64,000 nt of DNA from Micromonospora rhizosphaerae (GTDB lineage: Bacteria; Actinomycetota; Actinomycetes; Mycobacteriales; Micromonosporaceae): positions 124,001 to 188,000 of the forward strand of contig NZ_FMHV01000002.1 of assembly GCF_900091465.1 (NCBI RefSeq). The letters run 5' to 3'. Each line of letters begins with the position of its first letter. Position 1 is the first letter of the stretch. Under the pieces are notes generated by a model, which worked only from the letters and a program-made list of their open reading frames with translations, did not search any database and was not told where the DNA came from. This document shows, in pieces, positions 1 to 8,035 of this stretch. Made by a program: the position numbers and the translations under genes.

Positions 1-180
1 GATCTCGGCGGGGACGATGTCGCCCCGCTGGGACTCGGTCTGCGCGTTGTAGGACTTGCAGAACTCCATGATGTTCACGCCGTGCTGGCCGAGCGCGGGG
101 CCGACCGGCGGCGCCGGGGTGGCCTGGCCCGCCGGCAGCTGAAGCGTGAACGTCTTGACGAGCTTCTTCTTCGGAGGCAT
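1..180 (-). CDS. rplK: 50S ribosomal protein L11, N-terminal part (cut by window edge)
   Basis: The first 60 residues of ribosomal protein L11 are visible, beginning [20 protein letters not shown] and including the [17 protein letters not shown] signature, where L11 binds 23S rRNA and the GTPase-associated centre. The start is the ATG at 178–180, preceded by a purine-rich AGGAAGAG. The rest of the gene lies beyond the left edge. It sits downstream of nusG and secE on the same strand, the usual actinobacterial order. Identity is not in doubt. Confidence 0.97.
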   Translation of the reverse strand, partial: MPPKKKLVKTFTLQLPAGQATPAPPVGPALGQHGVNIMEFCKSYNAQTESQRGDIVPAEI

Positions 181-319
181 GTCTCTTCCTGGGGCTTGAA
201 ACTGGGAAAGTGCCGGCCGCGGGCGCGCACGGTCAGCGCGATGCGACGACGGCGACGTTCTAGGGTAGCGCAGCCGTCCGCCGCCCCCTCCGCCGAGGTC
301 CGGCGGGACGGCGAAACGA

Positions 320-356
320 CACGCCGGCGGCGGGCTGGGAGCCCACCGCCGGCGTG
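320..356 (-). terminator. hairpin between nusG and rplK
   Basis: An 11-bp perfect inverted repeat (320–330 with 346–356, CACGCCGGCGG/CCGCCGGCGTG) encloses a smaller GGGCT/AGCCC stem. It lies just after the nusG stop and before rplK. The T-tract on the minus strand is weak (TCGTTTCG), so it may act as an attenuator between nusG and rplK rather than a full terminator. Confidence 0.5.
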
Positions 357-364
357 ACCGTACG

Positions 365-1087
365 TCAGATCTTGGCGACCTGGTTGAAGTTGAGCTCGAC
401 CGGCGTCTCCCGGCCGAAGATCGACACCAGGACCTTGAGCTTCTGCTGGTCGGCGTTGATCTCGCTGATCGTGGCCGGCAGCGAGGCGAAGGCGCCGTCG
501 GTGACGGTGACCGAGTCGCCGACCTCGAAGTCGAGGACCTTGACCTCGGGCTTGGCCTTCTTCTCCACCGCCTCGACCGCCGGGGCCAGCCACTTCAGCA
601 CCTCGTCGAGGGAGAGCGGGGCCGGGCGGTCAGCCCGGTCGGTCGCCCCCACGAAGCCGGTGACCCCCGGGGTGTTGCGGACGCAGGAGTAGGACTCGGC
701 GGTCAGCTCCATCCGGACCAGGATGTAGCCCGGGAAGACCTTCGCCTGAACCTGGGACCGCTTGCCGTTCTTGACCTCGACCTCTTCCCGGGTCGGCACC
801 TCGACCTGGTAGATGAAGTCCTCCATGTCGAGGGAGGTGATCCGGGTCTCGAGGTTGGTCTTGACCTTGTTCTCGTAGCCGGCGTACGAGTGCACCACGT
901 ACCAGTCGCCCGGGGCGTAGCGCAGCTTCTGGCGCAGCTCGGCGACCGGGTCGTACTCCTCTTCCGCCGCGGGCTCGGTCGTCGCGAATTGCTGCTCGCT
1001 GGCGGCCTCGACCGACTCCTGGTTGGCCGCCGTCGCCACCGTGGACTGCTCGTCCGAGGTCTCGGCGGTCTCGTCGTACTCAGGCAC
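365..1087 (-). CDS. nusG: transcription termination/antitermination factor NusG
   Basis: 240 aa. NusG binds RNA polymerase and modulates pausing, Rho-dependent termination and transcription–translation coupling. The first ~75 residues are an acidic, Ala/Glu-rich extension typical of actinobacterial NusG. The NGN domain follows ([19 protein letters not shown], about 82–180), and a C-terminal KOW domain ([19 protein letters not shown], about 188–240) ends the protein. It lies between secE and rplK, with 36 bp between the secE stop and the nusG start, consistent with one transcript. Length fits actinobacterial homologues. Confidence 0.97.
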   Translation of the reverse strand: MPEYDETAETSDEQSTVATAANQESVEAASEQQFATTEPAAEEEYDPVAELRQKLRYAPGDWYVVHSYAGYENKVKTNLETRITSLDMEDFIYQVEVPTREEVEVKNGKRSQVQAKVFPGYILVRMELTAESYSCVRNTPGVTGFVGATDRADRPAPLSLDEVLKWLAPAVEAVEKKAKPEVKVLDFEVGDSVTVTDGAFASLPATISEINADQQKLKVLVSIFGRETPVELNFNQVAKI

Positions 1088-1123
1088 GCTCGCTCACTTC
1101 CGTCACTATCGCTCAGTAGCCGG

Positions 1124-1513
1124 TCAGCTGGGGTTGCCGAAGACCCACAGCACCGCCTTCGCGAAGCCGTAGTCCAGGCCGGCCACGATCGCCAGCATCA
1201 CCGCCACGAAGGTAACCACCACCGCCGTATAGGTCAGCAGCTCCTTGCGGGTCGGCCAGATGACCTTACGCAGTTCGGCGACCACCTCGCGGAAGAACCG
1301 CGCAATGCGGGCGAACAGCCCCACCCGGTCGGTTTCCTTCCGGGTCTTCGGCTTGTCGGCCGACTCGGCCCGGGCCCGCGCACGGGTCGCGGTGCCACCC
1401 CGGGAGACCGGCTCGTCCGCGCCGGTGGCGTCGTCGCCGGCCACGTCGTCGACGACCTCGTCATTCAGACGCTCGTCGTCGGCGTCCTCGCGGCGCCGCT
1501 TGCTCTCGGCCAC
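1124..1513 (-). CDS. secE: preprotein translocase subunit SecE
   Basis: 129 aa. The small SecYEG subunit that clamps SecY in the cytoplasmic membrane. The N-terminal ~65 residues are charged and low-complexity, as in other actinobacteria. The conserved amphipathic segment (FFREVVAELRKVIWPTRKEL) is followed by a single C-terminal membrane helix. The start chosen is GTG at 1511–1513, 5'-GAGGGCGAA upstream. The frame is open further upstream to 1669, but that stretch has no SecE homology and would reach toward tRNA-Trp. Upstream neighbour is tRNA-Trp and downstream is nusG, the classical order. Confidence 0.93.
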   Translation of the reverse strand: MAESKRRREDADDERLNDEVVDDVAGDDATGADEPVSRGGTATRARARAESADKPKTRKETDRVGLFARIARFFREVVAELRKVIWPTRKELLTYTAVVVTFVAVMLAIVAGLDYGFAKAVLWVFGNPS

Positions 1514-1725
1514 TTCGCCCTCCGTGCGGGATATCGGGTCGCACGCCGATCGGCGTGCGCGGCGTGTGATCACGCCAGCCGGACCAACCGTCCCGCGACG
1601 GGCCGCGGCCGGCGGACCCACCGGGAGGGCCCCGATGCCTCGGAACCACCCCGCCGGTGCCACCACCACGGGCCGAGCGCCGCCGTTGGGCGGCGCGACC
1701 CACGGGAACGGTCAGGCCTGAGGCG

Positions 1726-1798
<73 letters not shown>

Positions 1799-1926
1799 GT
1801 GCGGCAACTCTCACCCCGCTCGACCAGGCACGGCCGGGCAGGGGTCACTTGCCCCACGGCGGACCAGTGTACGGGTAGTCGTACGACTTTCCCAACCGGT
1901 CTGCCCCTCGCGCGTCGGAGCGCCCG

Positions 1927-2319
1927 TCAGCGGGGCGTCCGGATGGTCGCCCGGGCCTGTGAGAGCACCTTCTCCCCCAGGCAGGTCGCGGTCACGTCCA
2001 GCCTGGTCAGGCCATCCTCGGTGAGCTCCTTGACCACCGCGCTGACCTCGATCTCGGTGCCCTGGTCGTCGTCCGGGACCGCCACCGGCCGGGTGAACCG
2101 GACGCCGAAGTCGACCACCGCGTCGGGCGCCCCGGCCCACCTGGTGACCGCCCGGCCGACCAGGGCCATGGTGAACATCCCGTGGGCGATGACCCCGGGC
2201 AGACCCACCTTGGTGGCGATCCGGTCGCTCCAGTGGATCGGGTTGAAGTCGCCCGAGGCGCCGGCGTAGCGGACCAGGTCCGCGCGGGTCACCCGGAACG
2301 TCTGGGTGGGCAGCTCCAT
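1927..2319 (-). CDS. hadB: (3R)-hydroxyacyl dehydratase catalytic subunit, MaoC-like (HadB type)
   Basis: 130 aa, a single hot-dog domain of the MaoC family. The catalytic hydratase motif is visible near residue 23 (GDFNPIHWSD, with the Asp and His dyad). In mycobacteria the HadB partner of HadA dehydrates (3R)-hydroxyacyl-ACP in fatty acid elongation. Here it begins one base after the stop codon of the HadA-like gene, so the two are translationally linked and very likely form a heterodimer. In non-mycolate actinomycetes the physiological substrate is less certain. Confidence 0.85.
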   Translation of the reverse strand: MELPTQTFRVTRADLVRYAGASGDFNPIHWSDRIATKVGLPGVIAHGMFTMALVGRAVTRWAGAPDAVVDFGVRFTRPVAVPDDDQGTEIEVSAVVKELTEDGLTRLDVTATCLGEKVLSQARATIRTPR

Positions 2320-2320
2320 G

Positions 2321-2767
2321 TCAGGCCTCCCCGCGTACGACGATCTTGGACCAGACGGCGACCACCGGCTCGCCGGCGGCGGTGCTGACGTCGGTGCGGG
2401 TGGTCAGGAAACCGTGCCCGCCCCGACTGGTGATCTCCTCGATGGTGTTGACGCAGACCAGCTCGTCACCGGCCACCACCGGCCGGGTGTACGCGAAGCG
2501 CTGGTCGCCGTGGACCACCCGGCTGTAGTCCACGCCGAGAACCGGGTCCTCGATGATCTGCCGACTGGCGGCCATGGTGACCACCACGGGGAAGGTCGGC
2601 GGGGCCACCACGTCGGGGTGCCCGAGCGCGCGGGCGGCCTCGGGGTCGTGGTGGGCCGGATCGGTGGCGCCGATGGCGGTGGCGAACTCGCGGATCTTTT
2701 CTCGGCCCACCTGGTAGGGGGCGGTCGGCGGATAGGTCCGGCCGACGAAGGACGGGTCCAGGGACAT
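2321..2767 (-). CDS. hadA: MaoC N-terminal-like dehydratase subunit (HadA type, UPF0336 family)
   Basis: 148 aa, a hot-dog fold of the FAS1-type dehydratase N-terminal family. It starts MSLDPSFVGRTYPPTAPYQV and lacks the D-x(4)-H catalytic dyad seen in its partner; in mycobacterial HadAB the A subunit supplies the substrate-binding cleft. It is directly upstream of hadB (1 nt gap) and downstream of rpmG, which matches the rpmG–hadA–hadB–tRNA-Trp–secE–nusG order found in actinobacteria. ATG start at 2765–2767. Confidence 0.85.
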   Translation of the reverse strand: MSLDPSFVGRTYPPTAPYQVGREKIREFATAIGATDPAHHDPEAARALGHPDVVAPPTFPVVVTMAASRQIIEDPVLGVDYSRVVHGDQRFAYTRPVVAGDELVCVNTIEEITSRGGHGFLTTRTDVSTAAGEPVVAVWSKIVVRGEA

Positions 2768-2889
2768 GCGGCGAACCTACACGGAAAACACGAACGCCGA
2801 TCCGTACGGGTTGGCGGCTTGGGGCCGCCGTCCGCGCGAATCGGCGTTCGGAGGTGCTGCGGGACCGGGCCGGCTCGGCCGGCCGTGGG

Positions 2890-3057
2890 TCAGCGGGTCT
2901 CGCGGTGGAGCGTGTGCTTGCCGTCCCGGGGGCAGAACTTCTTCAGCTCGATGCGGTCCGGGTCGTTGCGGCGGTTCTTGCGCGTGATGTAGTTGCGCTC
3001 CTTGCACTCCACACACGCCAAAGTGATCTTCGGCCGGACATCGGTCGCCTTCGCCAC
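2890..3057 (-). CDS. rpmG: 50S ribosomal protein L33
   Basis: 55 aa, below the length of most ORF listings. It reads [20 protein letters not shown] at the N-terminus and ends [17 protein letters not shown]. The CVEC and FCPRD pairs form the zinc-ribbon cysteines, so this is a C+ (zinc-binding) L33. The start is GTG at 3055–3057 with AGGAAGG about 10 nt upstream. It is followed downstream by hadA and preceded by tRNA-Met and tRNA-Thr on the same strand. Confidence 0.95.
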   Translation of the reverse strand: MAKATDVRPKITLACVECKERNYITRKNRRNDPDRIELKKFCPRDGKHTLHRETR

Positions 3058-3187
3058 GGCGGAGTGCCTTCCTCGCTAACGGAACAACTACGGGCGCATC
3101 AGCCTACGCGCTGACAACGCGGACATGCAAAGTGGGCGCCTGTGGCGCCCATCCCACCGGCCACCGGGAGCGAGCCCGGAGGACGAG

Positions 3188-3260
3188 TAGCGGTGGCCGG
3201 ACTTGAACCGGCGACACAGCGATTATGAGCCGCTTGCTCTGCCATCTGAGCTACACCGCC
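3188..3260 (-). tRNA. tRNA-Met (anticodon CAT)
   Basis: 73-nt cloverleaf: acceptor GGCGGTG with CACCGCT (first pair G·U), D-arm AGCTCAGATGGCAGAGC, anticodon loop CTCATAA (CAT), T-arm GGTTCAAGTCC, discriminator A. The paired first acceptor position and elongator-type D-loop suggest elongator tRNA-Met. A tRNA-Ile with lysidine modification cannot be formally excluded from DNA alone. Confidence 0.93.
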
Positions 3261-3285
3261 GTGGTGGGTCCAGCCGGACCCGTTG

Positions 3286-3358
3286 AGCCCCCTTACGGAA
3301 TCGAACCGTAGACCTTCTCCTTACCATGGAGACGCTCTGCCGACTGAGCTAAGGGGGC
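3286..3358 (-). tRNA. tRNA-Thr (anticodon GGT)
   Basis: 73-nt cloverleaf: acceptor GCCCCCT/AGGGGGC, D-arm AGCTCAGTCGGCAGAGC, anticodon stem TCTCC/GGAGA with loop ATGGTAA (anticodon GGT), T-arm GGTTCGATTCC, discriminator T. About 25 nt upstream of tRNA-Met on the minus strand, so the two tRNAs and rpmG probably share a transcript. Confidence 0.95.
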
Positions 3359-3452
3359 CTGCGCGATCTCTCGTGGGGCGCGCAGAGGTAAGAGTACACG
3401 GCGCGGCCCTGGAGGTGAAATCGGATCCCCCCGTGCCGGGCGTGACCTCTAT

Positions 3453-3512
3453 TTTACCAGCTCAGAGCAGGGTCACGGAGCGTTTACCAGCTCAGAGCAG
3501 GGTCACGGAGCG
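3453..3512. repeat. exact 30-bp tandem duplication across the end of the GGDEF-EAL gene
   Basis: Two identical 30-bp units, 3453–3482 and 3483–3512, each beginning TTTACCAGCTCAGAGCAGGG. The stop codon of the GGDEF-EAL gene (3492–3494) lies in the right-hand copy, so the left copy is a duplicated last-codons-plus-stop segment placed downstream of the gene. It looks like a recent slippage or duplication event that left the reading frame intact. Confidence 0.95.
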
Positions 3513-6044
3513 GTCGGGCACGATCCGCAGCCGGGGCGCCTCCGCGCCCGCCGCCGGCTCGGACTCCACCTGGGCGCCGAACCACGCCTCCAGCCGCTCG
3601 TACGGCAGGGGCCGGCTGAACAGGAACCCCTGACCGATCTCGCACCCGATGTCCTGGAGCAGTTCGAGGGTCAGCTCGCTCTCCACGCCCTCGGCCACCA
3701 CCGCCAGACCGAACTGCTGGGAGAGCGTGACCACCGCGTTGACGATCGCCAGATCGCCGGGATCGGTCGCCATGCCCTGCACGAACGAGCGGTCCACCTT
3801 CACCTCGTGCACCGGCAGCCGGCGCAGGTAGGCCAGGGACGAGGACCCGGTGCCGAAGTCGTCCACCGAGAGCCGTACGCCGAGGTCGCGCAGCCGGCGC
3901 AGGGTCGGTACCGGCCGGTCGGTGCCGTCCAGCACCCCGGCCTCCCGGATCTCGAAGGTGAGCCGCTGCGGCGGCACGCCGTACTCGTCGAGCAGCTCGC
4001 GTACCCGGTCCGGGAAGCGGGGGTCGGTGAGCGTACGCGCGGAGAGGTTGACCGCGACGGCGAGCGGCTGCTCGGCGTGGGCCCAGTCCCGGCTGCGCCG
4101 GAGCCCCTCCCGGAGCACCACCTCGGTGAGCCGGCCGAGCTGGCCGGTGTGCTCGGCCACCGCGACGAAGTCCTCCGGGGCGACCGTGCCGTGCGTGGGG
4201 TGCTCCCAGCGGGCCAGGCACTCGACTCCGAGCAGCCGCCGGTCCCGCAGCGTCACCTTGGGCTGGAAGTAGACCTCCAGCTCGCCCTCGTCGAGGGCGC
4301 GGCGCAGGTCGCCGGCGAGCCCGAGGCGGCGCAGCGAGCGGGACTCCAGCGCCGGGTTGAACAGCTGCACGCTGCCGGGGACCGACTTGGCCGCCGTCGC
4401 GGCCAGGTCCACCCGTTGCAGCAGGGTCGCGGCATCGCTGCCGTGATCAGGGTGTACGGCCACCCCGACGGCGGTGTCCACGTCCAGGGTGAGTGCGTCG
4501 AAGACCATCTCGTCGCGGATCTGCTCACGCAGCTGCGTGGCCAACTCCACGGCCGCCTCGGCGTTCTCCAGCCGCAGGGTCACCAGGAACTCGTCGCCCC
4601 CGGCCCGGCCCACGAGCGCGGACGACGGGGCGCAGGCGCGCAGCCGCTCGGCGACCTCGACGAGGACCTTGTCCCCCGCGGCATGCCCGAGCGACTCGTT
4701 GACCTGCCGCAGGCGGTCCACGTCGAAGAGCAGCACGGCGACCACCTCGCCGGGCGCCCGGATCTTCACCGCCTCGTCGAGCGCGCCGGTGATCCGCCGC
4801 CGGTTCGGCAGCTTGGTCAGCGCGTCGTGGTACGCGTCGTGCCGCAGCCGGTCGACCAGCCGCGAATTTTCCAAGGCGACGGCGGCGTGCGCGGCCACGG
4901 TTTCCAGGACCGGGACGTCGTCGGGGGTGAAGAATCCGATGCCGCCGAGCCGATTGGCTACCTCGAGGGTGCCGATCACCGCCTGGCCGGACCGGAGCGG
5001 GACGATGATCACGTCCTTTGCCGACGCCTCCCGGAGGATCGCGAGCTGCTCCTTGTCCCCGCCCAACCGGGCACCGAGGGCGATCGTCTTGCGCTGCGCG
5101 ATGGCCCCTTCCCGCAGGGTTCCGGGAATCTTGGAGAAGTCGAGCAGGCCGTGCCCCTCGACGCTGGCGGTGAGCAGGACCTCGGGATGCCGACCCTGGG
5201 CCGGCAGCCAGAGGGTGGCGTACTCGGCCTGCATGAGGGCGCGCACCCGGCCGAGCAGGGCGTCGGGCAGCGTTGCGTCCTGGCCGCTCTGCGTCATCGC
5301 CCGGGTCAGCTCGTAGATGTCGGCCACGGTGCGGTGCTGCCGGAGGAACTGGGCGTACGCGCGGTAGACCATCGCGACCGTCAGCGCCAACGCGCCTAGC
5401 AGCAACAGCGACCAGCGGGTGCTTGCCACCGCGATGAGGATGATCAGGCCCACGGTCACGTTGACCGCGGCGGCCAGCAGCGGCACCCCGGCCGTCTTGA
5501 CGACCTCCCTGCCCGCCTGCCAGCCCTGCAGAAGGGTGATGACGCCGACCACGGCCGCCAGGGTGACGAGCGTGACGGTGCTCACCGCGGCGAAAAGGAC
5601 CCCCCAGGCGCCGGGGCCGACTCCCCCTCGGATCGGCGGTAGCGCAAGCAGGACCAGACCGGCGAGCGAGGTCGCGGCGGCGGAGCGGGCGACGTTGAAG
5701 GCGAACTTGGCGGGCCCCAGCCTTCGACGGATCTGGGTGATGAGAGCCGCGAGGGTCGCCAGCAGGACGACGGTCAGCGGCGGTAGGTGGTAGAGCGCCA
5801 GGACCAGCGGGATTTCGGTGATGGTCGCGGAGATGGCCTGTCGACGCACCACGAAGGTCAGCACTGGGAGGTGCGCGGCCACGAGGGCGACGAGCAACAG
5901 AAGGGCGATCCCCCAGTCAGTGTGGGGTTCCCGGGAGGCGATGCCGAGGAAGGTCGAACAGATGACGGCCAGCAAGGCCAACGGGCCAGTGATCAGCCAG
6001 GCGTTGTCCGTGGCTCGTCGGGCCACGCCCGTACGACTTGCCAT
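3492..6044 (-). CDS. membrane-anchored GGDEF-EAL (c-di-GMP turnover) protein with GAF domain
   Basis: 850 aa. Residues ~15–255 hold about eight hydrophobic segments; a GAF-like sensor domain follows (about 265–395), then a GGDEF domain (about 405–565) with canonical RAGGDEF, then a C-terminal EAL domain (about 580–825). The EAL signature is ECLARW, and the downstream motifs DDFGTG, KVDRSFV and VVAEGVE are present, but the usual TE motif reads EIREAG. No RxxD inhibitory site is seen just before GGDEF. It should make and/or degrade c-di-GMP at the membrane; which activity dominates cannot be read from sequence. The start is ATG at 6042–6044 with GGGAG 5 nt upstream (an in-frame TTG precedes it). 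Confidence 0.9.
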   Translation of the reverse strand: MASRTGVARRATDNAWLITGPLALLAVICSTFLGIASREPHTDWGIALLLLVALVAAHLPVLTFVVRRQAISATITEIPLVLALYHLPPLTVVLLATLAALITQIRRRLGPAKFAFNVARSAAATSLAGLVLLALPPIRGGVGPGAWGVLFAAVSTVTLVTLAAVVGVITLLQGWQAGREVVKTAGVPLLAAAVNVTVGLIILIAVASTRWSLLLLGALALTVAMVYRAYAQFLRQHRTVADIYELTRAMTQSGQDATLPDALLGRVRALMQAEYATLWLPAQGRHPEVLLTASVEGHGLLDFSKIPGTLREGAIAQRKTIALGARLGGDKEQLAILREASAKDVIIVPLRSGQAVIGTLEVANRLGGIGFFTPDDVPVLETVAAHAAVALENSRLVDRLRHDAYHDALTKLPNRRRITGALDEAVKIRAPGEVVAVLLFDVDRLRQVNESLGHAAGDKVLVEVAERLRACAPSSALVGRAGGDEFLVTLRLENAEAAVELATQLREQIRDEMVFDALTLDVDTAVGVAVHPDHGSDAATLLQRVDLAATAAKSVPGSVQLFNPALESRSLRRLGLAGDLRRALDEGELEVYFQPKVTLRDRRLLGVECLARWEHPTHGTVAPEDFVAVAEHTGQLGRLTEVVLREGLRRSRDWAHAEQPLAVAVNLSARTLTDPRFPDRVRELLDEYGVPPQRLTFEIREAGVLDGTDRPVPTLRRLRDLGVRLSVDDFGTGSSSLAYLRRLPVHEVKVDRSFVQGMATDPGDLAIVNAVVTLSQQFGLAVVAEGVESELTLELLQDIGCEIGQGFLFSRPLPYERLEAWFGAQVESEPAAGAEAPRLRIVPDRSVTLL

Positions 6045-6149
6045 CAAGCTCCCTCATCATTACGGAGAGTGAGCTCCATTCTCACGCCCGAACCCTGCAC
6101 GTCAGGGCTTCCGGGGGAGCGCCCGGAAAGACTCACGTCCGCGGGCGGC

Positions 6150-6281
6150 TTAGGTCCACTCAAATTCAAGAGTGGTCGCATCGCCGGTGGGCTGGACGCC
6201 GGCGACGGTGGCGGCTCCCCCGAAGAGGGCAACCAGCACGAGGGTCAAAGCGAGCAGCCGACCCAGCTTTTGAGTAGGCAT
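6150..6281 (-). CDS. small exported peptide (43 aa), unknown function
   Basis: 43 aa beginning MPTQKLGRLLALTLVLVALF, a clear signal-peptide-like helix, and ending in a short Thr/Glu-rich tail (DATTLEFEWT). The ATG at 6279–6281 has a good AGGAG ribosome site 9 nt upstream, which supports a real gene. It lies 105 bp upstream of the GGDEF-EAL gene on the same strand and could share its transcript. No family is recognised. Confidence 0.5.
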   Translation of the reverse strand: MPTQKLGRLLALTLVLVALFGGAATVAGVQPTGDATTLEFEWT

Positions 6282-6792
6282 CTGTGGGGCTCCTGTCGGC
6301 GAAACGGGCAGCACGGGGGGCGCGAAGATTCCATGATGGTGCCACAAGCGCCGAGGGCAGCAAAGACCTTGGCGCGTGGCTCCGCCGGGACGCGGACAAG
6401 TCCGACCGATCGGCAGGAGGCCCTGCCTGGCGGGGTGATACCCCCACCGCCCTGTCCGCCATGCGTTGGTTCACTTGGCGAACACTCGGACTTTCGGTGT
6501 CAGTGGCTGATTTTCTCTTGAGTGCCCCCGAAGCCACGAATCTGGCAGGTCGCCCCTGCCCTGCCTCTTTGCCCGCCCTGACTATCAGAACGACCCGACC
6601 CCGCGCTACCCCTGTCTCGAAGAATCTGCGCTTCGCGCCGTAACGGAGAGTCGCCGACCGGACGCCGTCGCCACGACCCCGCCGGCATGCCCGCGCTACG
6701 TGTCCCTGACGGCCAGAAGTCGGAGGTCACACAGCCGGCGGGCAAGCGGTGAGGCGGCAATCTCGGGTGGGAGGCGCCCGCATCTCGTCGTG
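6282..6792. other. intergenic, no gene seen (511 bp)
   Basis: Reading frames here lack actinomycete-like composition and conserved motifs. It should contain the promoter of the 43-aa peptide gene. No convincing riboswitch or terminator was recognised. Confidence 0.5.
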
Positions 6793-7482
6793 TTACCGCC
6801 GGCGTCGCCGGAGGACGGAGGCGCCGATGGCGGCGGCCGCGACGGCGACCGCGATGAGCAAGATCCATAGGAGGTTGGTCACGGTTGCGTTGTCGCTGCC
6901 GGTCGGGCGGTGAATGGCGTTGGGCGCGGCCGAGCTGGGGGCGGCAGCAGCGCTGGTCGGGGTCGGTGACGCGCTGGTCGGTACCGGGGTGGCTGGTTTG
7001 AGTTTGAGCACCGGGGCTGGGTTGGCGGGCGCGGGCTTGCCGGCTTCGGGGATTTCGATCCAACGGTCCACCCTGCCGTCGCCGTAGGTTTCCAGGGTCT
7101 TGAACGGCAGCTCGGTGGCGTCGGACGGCAACTGCGCGACCGTGACGGCGAACACGGCGTCCTGGCCAACCCTCAGCGCGGGCCCGGCCACCGTGAACCC
7201 GTCAGGATTGTGGGACAACCTCCAGCCGAAGGGCGCCTTGGCCAGTCGCACCTGTTCGGGGGTGATCGCGGGTGGGAGAACCACTCGTTCCGAATTGATG
7301 CCAGCGCGGTTGGACTCGGCCTCGCCGGTGAAGGTGAGGGTCACGTCACGGGCTCCAGCCTGAGGCTTGTCGGCGTTGACCTGTACGTGGGCGAGGGCGG
7401 GTGCGGCGAGCACGACGGTAGCGACACCGGCCACGGCGGCCAGAGCGACACGAGCGGGACGAGCTGGCCCTGCGATACCCAC
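6793..7482 (-). CDS. YcnI-like DUF1775 copper-associated exported protein
   Basis: 229 aa. A signal peptide (GPARPARVALAAVAGVATVV…) ends in APALA, so the mature protein starts with His (HVQVNADKPQAGA). That N-terminal histidine is the copper ligand known for the YcnI/DUF1775 domain, which occupies about residues 30–155. Then a Pro/Ala/Ser-rich linker (about 160–200), one C-terminal membrane helix and an Arg-rich tail (RRRRR) anchor it outside the cell. GTG start at 7480–7482 with GGAGG upstream; the frame is open further upstream without homology. No copper transporter neighbour (CopC/CopD) is seen here. Confidence 0.85.
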   Translation of the reverse strand: MGIAGPARPARVALAAVAGVATVVLAAPALAHVQVNADKPQAGARDVTLTFTGEAESNRAGINSERVVLPPAITPEQVRLAKAPFGWRLSHNPDGFTVAGPALRVGQDAVFAVTVAQLPSDATELPFKTLETYGDGRVDRWIEIPEAGKPAPANPAPVLKLKPATPVPTSASPTPTSAAAAPSSAAPNAIHRPTGSDNATVTNLLWILLIAVAVAAAAIGASVLRRRRR

Positions 7483-7635
7483 GCGGACCTCCTCTACGAC
7501 ATGGGCGAACCCTGGGCCGCAGCCGGTAAACAATGCCAAGCAGCTGTCGGTGAGTCGCTTCCCCTGGTACGGCTAGTTCCGGCCGTCCTGCCAAATTTAC
7601 CCCGATTGCACTAAAACCTTTCGTTTGGTGGGAAA

Positions 7636-7656
7636 ACCTGCCTGCCTCAGGCAGGT
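7636..7656 (-). terminator. hairpin with T-run on the minus strand
   Basis: ACCTGCCT (7636–7643) pairs perfectly with AGGCAGGT (7649–7656) across a 5-nt loop, and on the minus strand is followed by TTTT. It resembles a Rho-independent terminator for minus-strand transcription, although no intact minus-strand gene lies immediately to its right, which suggests that a gene was lost here. Confidence 0.4.
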
Positions 7657-7799
7657 GCCCAGCTAGCCGAGGCTTCCCGGCGGTTCGGGGTGCTTGCGGT
7701 AGGCCATCCCTGGCTACGAGGCGAGCGTGCGGTAGTACTGGATCTTCGTACGCTGGCGCGGCGGCTACGTCATCGGCTACCCCGACACTGACTACGTCG

Positions 7800-7958
7800 A
7801 TGACGCAGCCCCATCCCGCTGTGCCGGTAAACAGCCACGACGACGCCGAGGAAACGCGCTGGTCGCCCAACGTGCGGGTGTGGGCTGTCCGCCCACGCGG
7901 GGGCAAGCGCCGCCCTCTGACTCAATTCTCTTTGCGTGGCAGGCCCCCGAGCGCCTAG
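7800..7958 (+). pseudogene. possible N-terminal fragment of a tyrosine integrase (52 codons)
   Basis: A short frame (starting MTQPHPAVPV) contains NVRVWAVRPRGGKRRPL, which resembles the beginning of actinobacterial phage/plasmid tyrosine integrases (…VRVW-x-R-x(2)-KG-x-R…). It stops after 52 codons and no integrase body follows. This is a resemblance recalled by eye and is weak; it could equally be non-coding. The surrounding 7483–8035 has no intact gene. Confidence 0.25.
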
Positions 7959-8035
7959 CGTTGCTTTCCTCCTGGGCACGGAAGATGTGGCCCTGTCTGC
8001 GGCTTTGAGTCATCAGATCGGAGGTGCGGAGCCGA

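Noticed and set aside
1514..1669. N-terminal extension of SecE
   Set aside because: Frame is open, but the sequence has no SecE character and the GTG at 1511–1513 has a suitable ribosome site.
3807..5399. Plus-strand frame of ~530 codons opposite the GGDEF-EAL gene
   Set aside because: Shadow of a strongly coding minus-strand gene; translation is Gln/Arg/Gly-rich without domains.
6282..6792. Riboswitch upstream of the 43-aa peptide or c-di-GMP gene
   Set aside because: I looked for c-di-GMP (GEMM) and ydaO-type signatures and saw none that fit.
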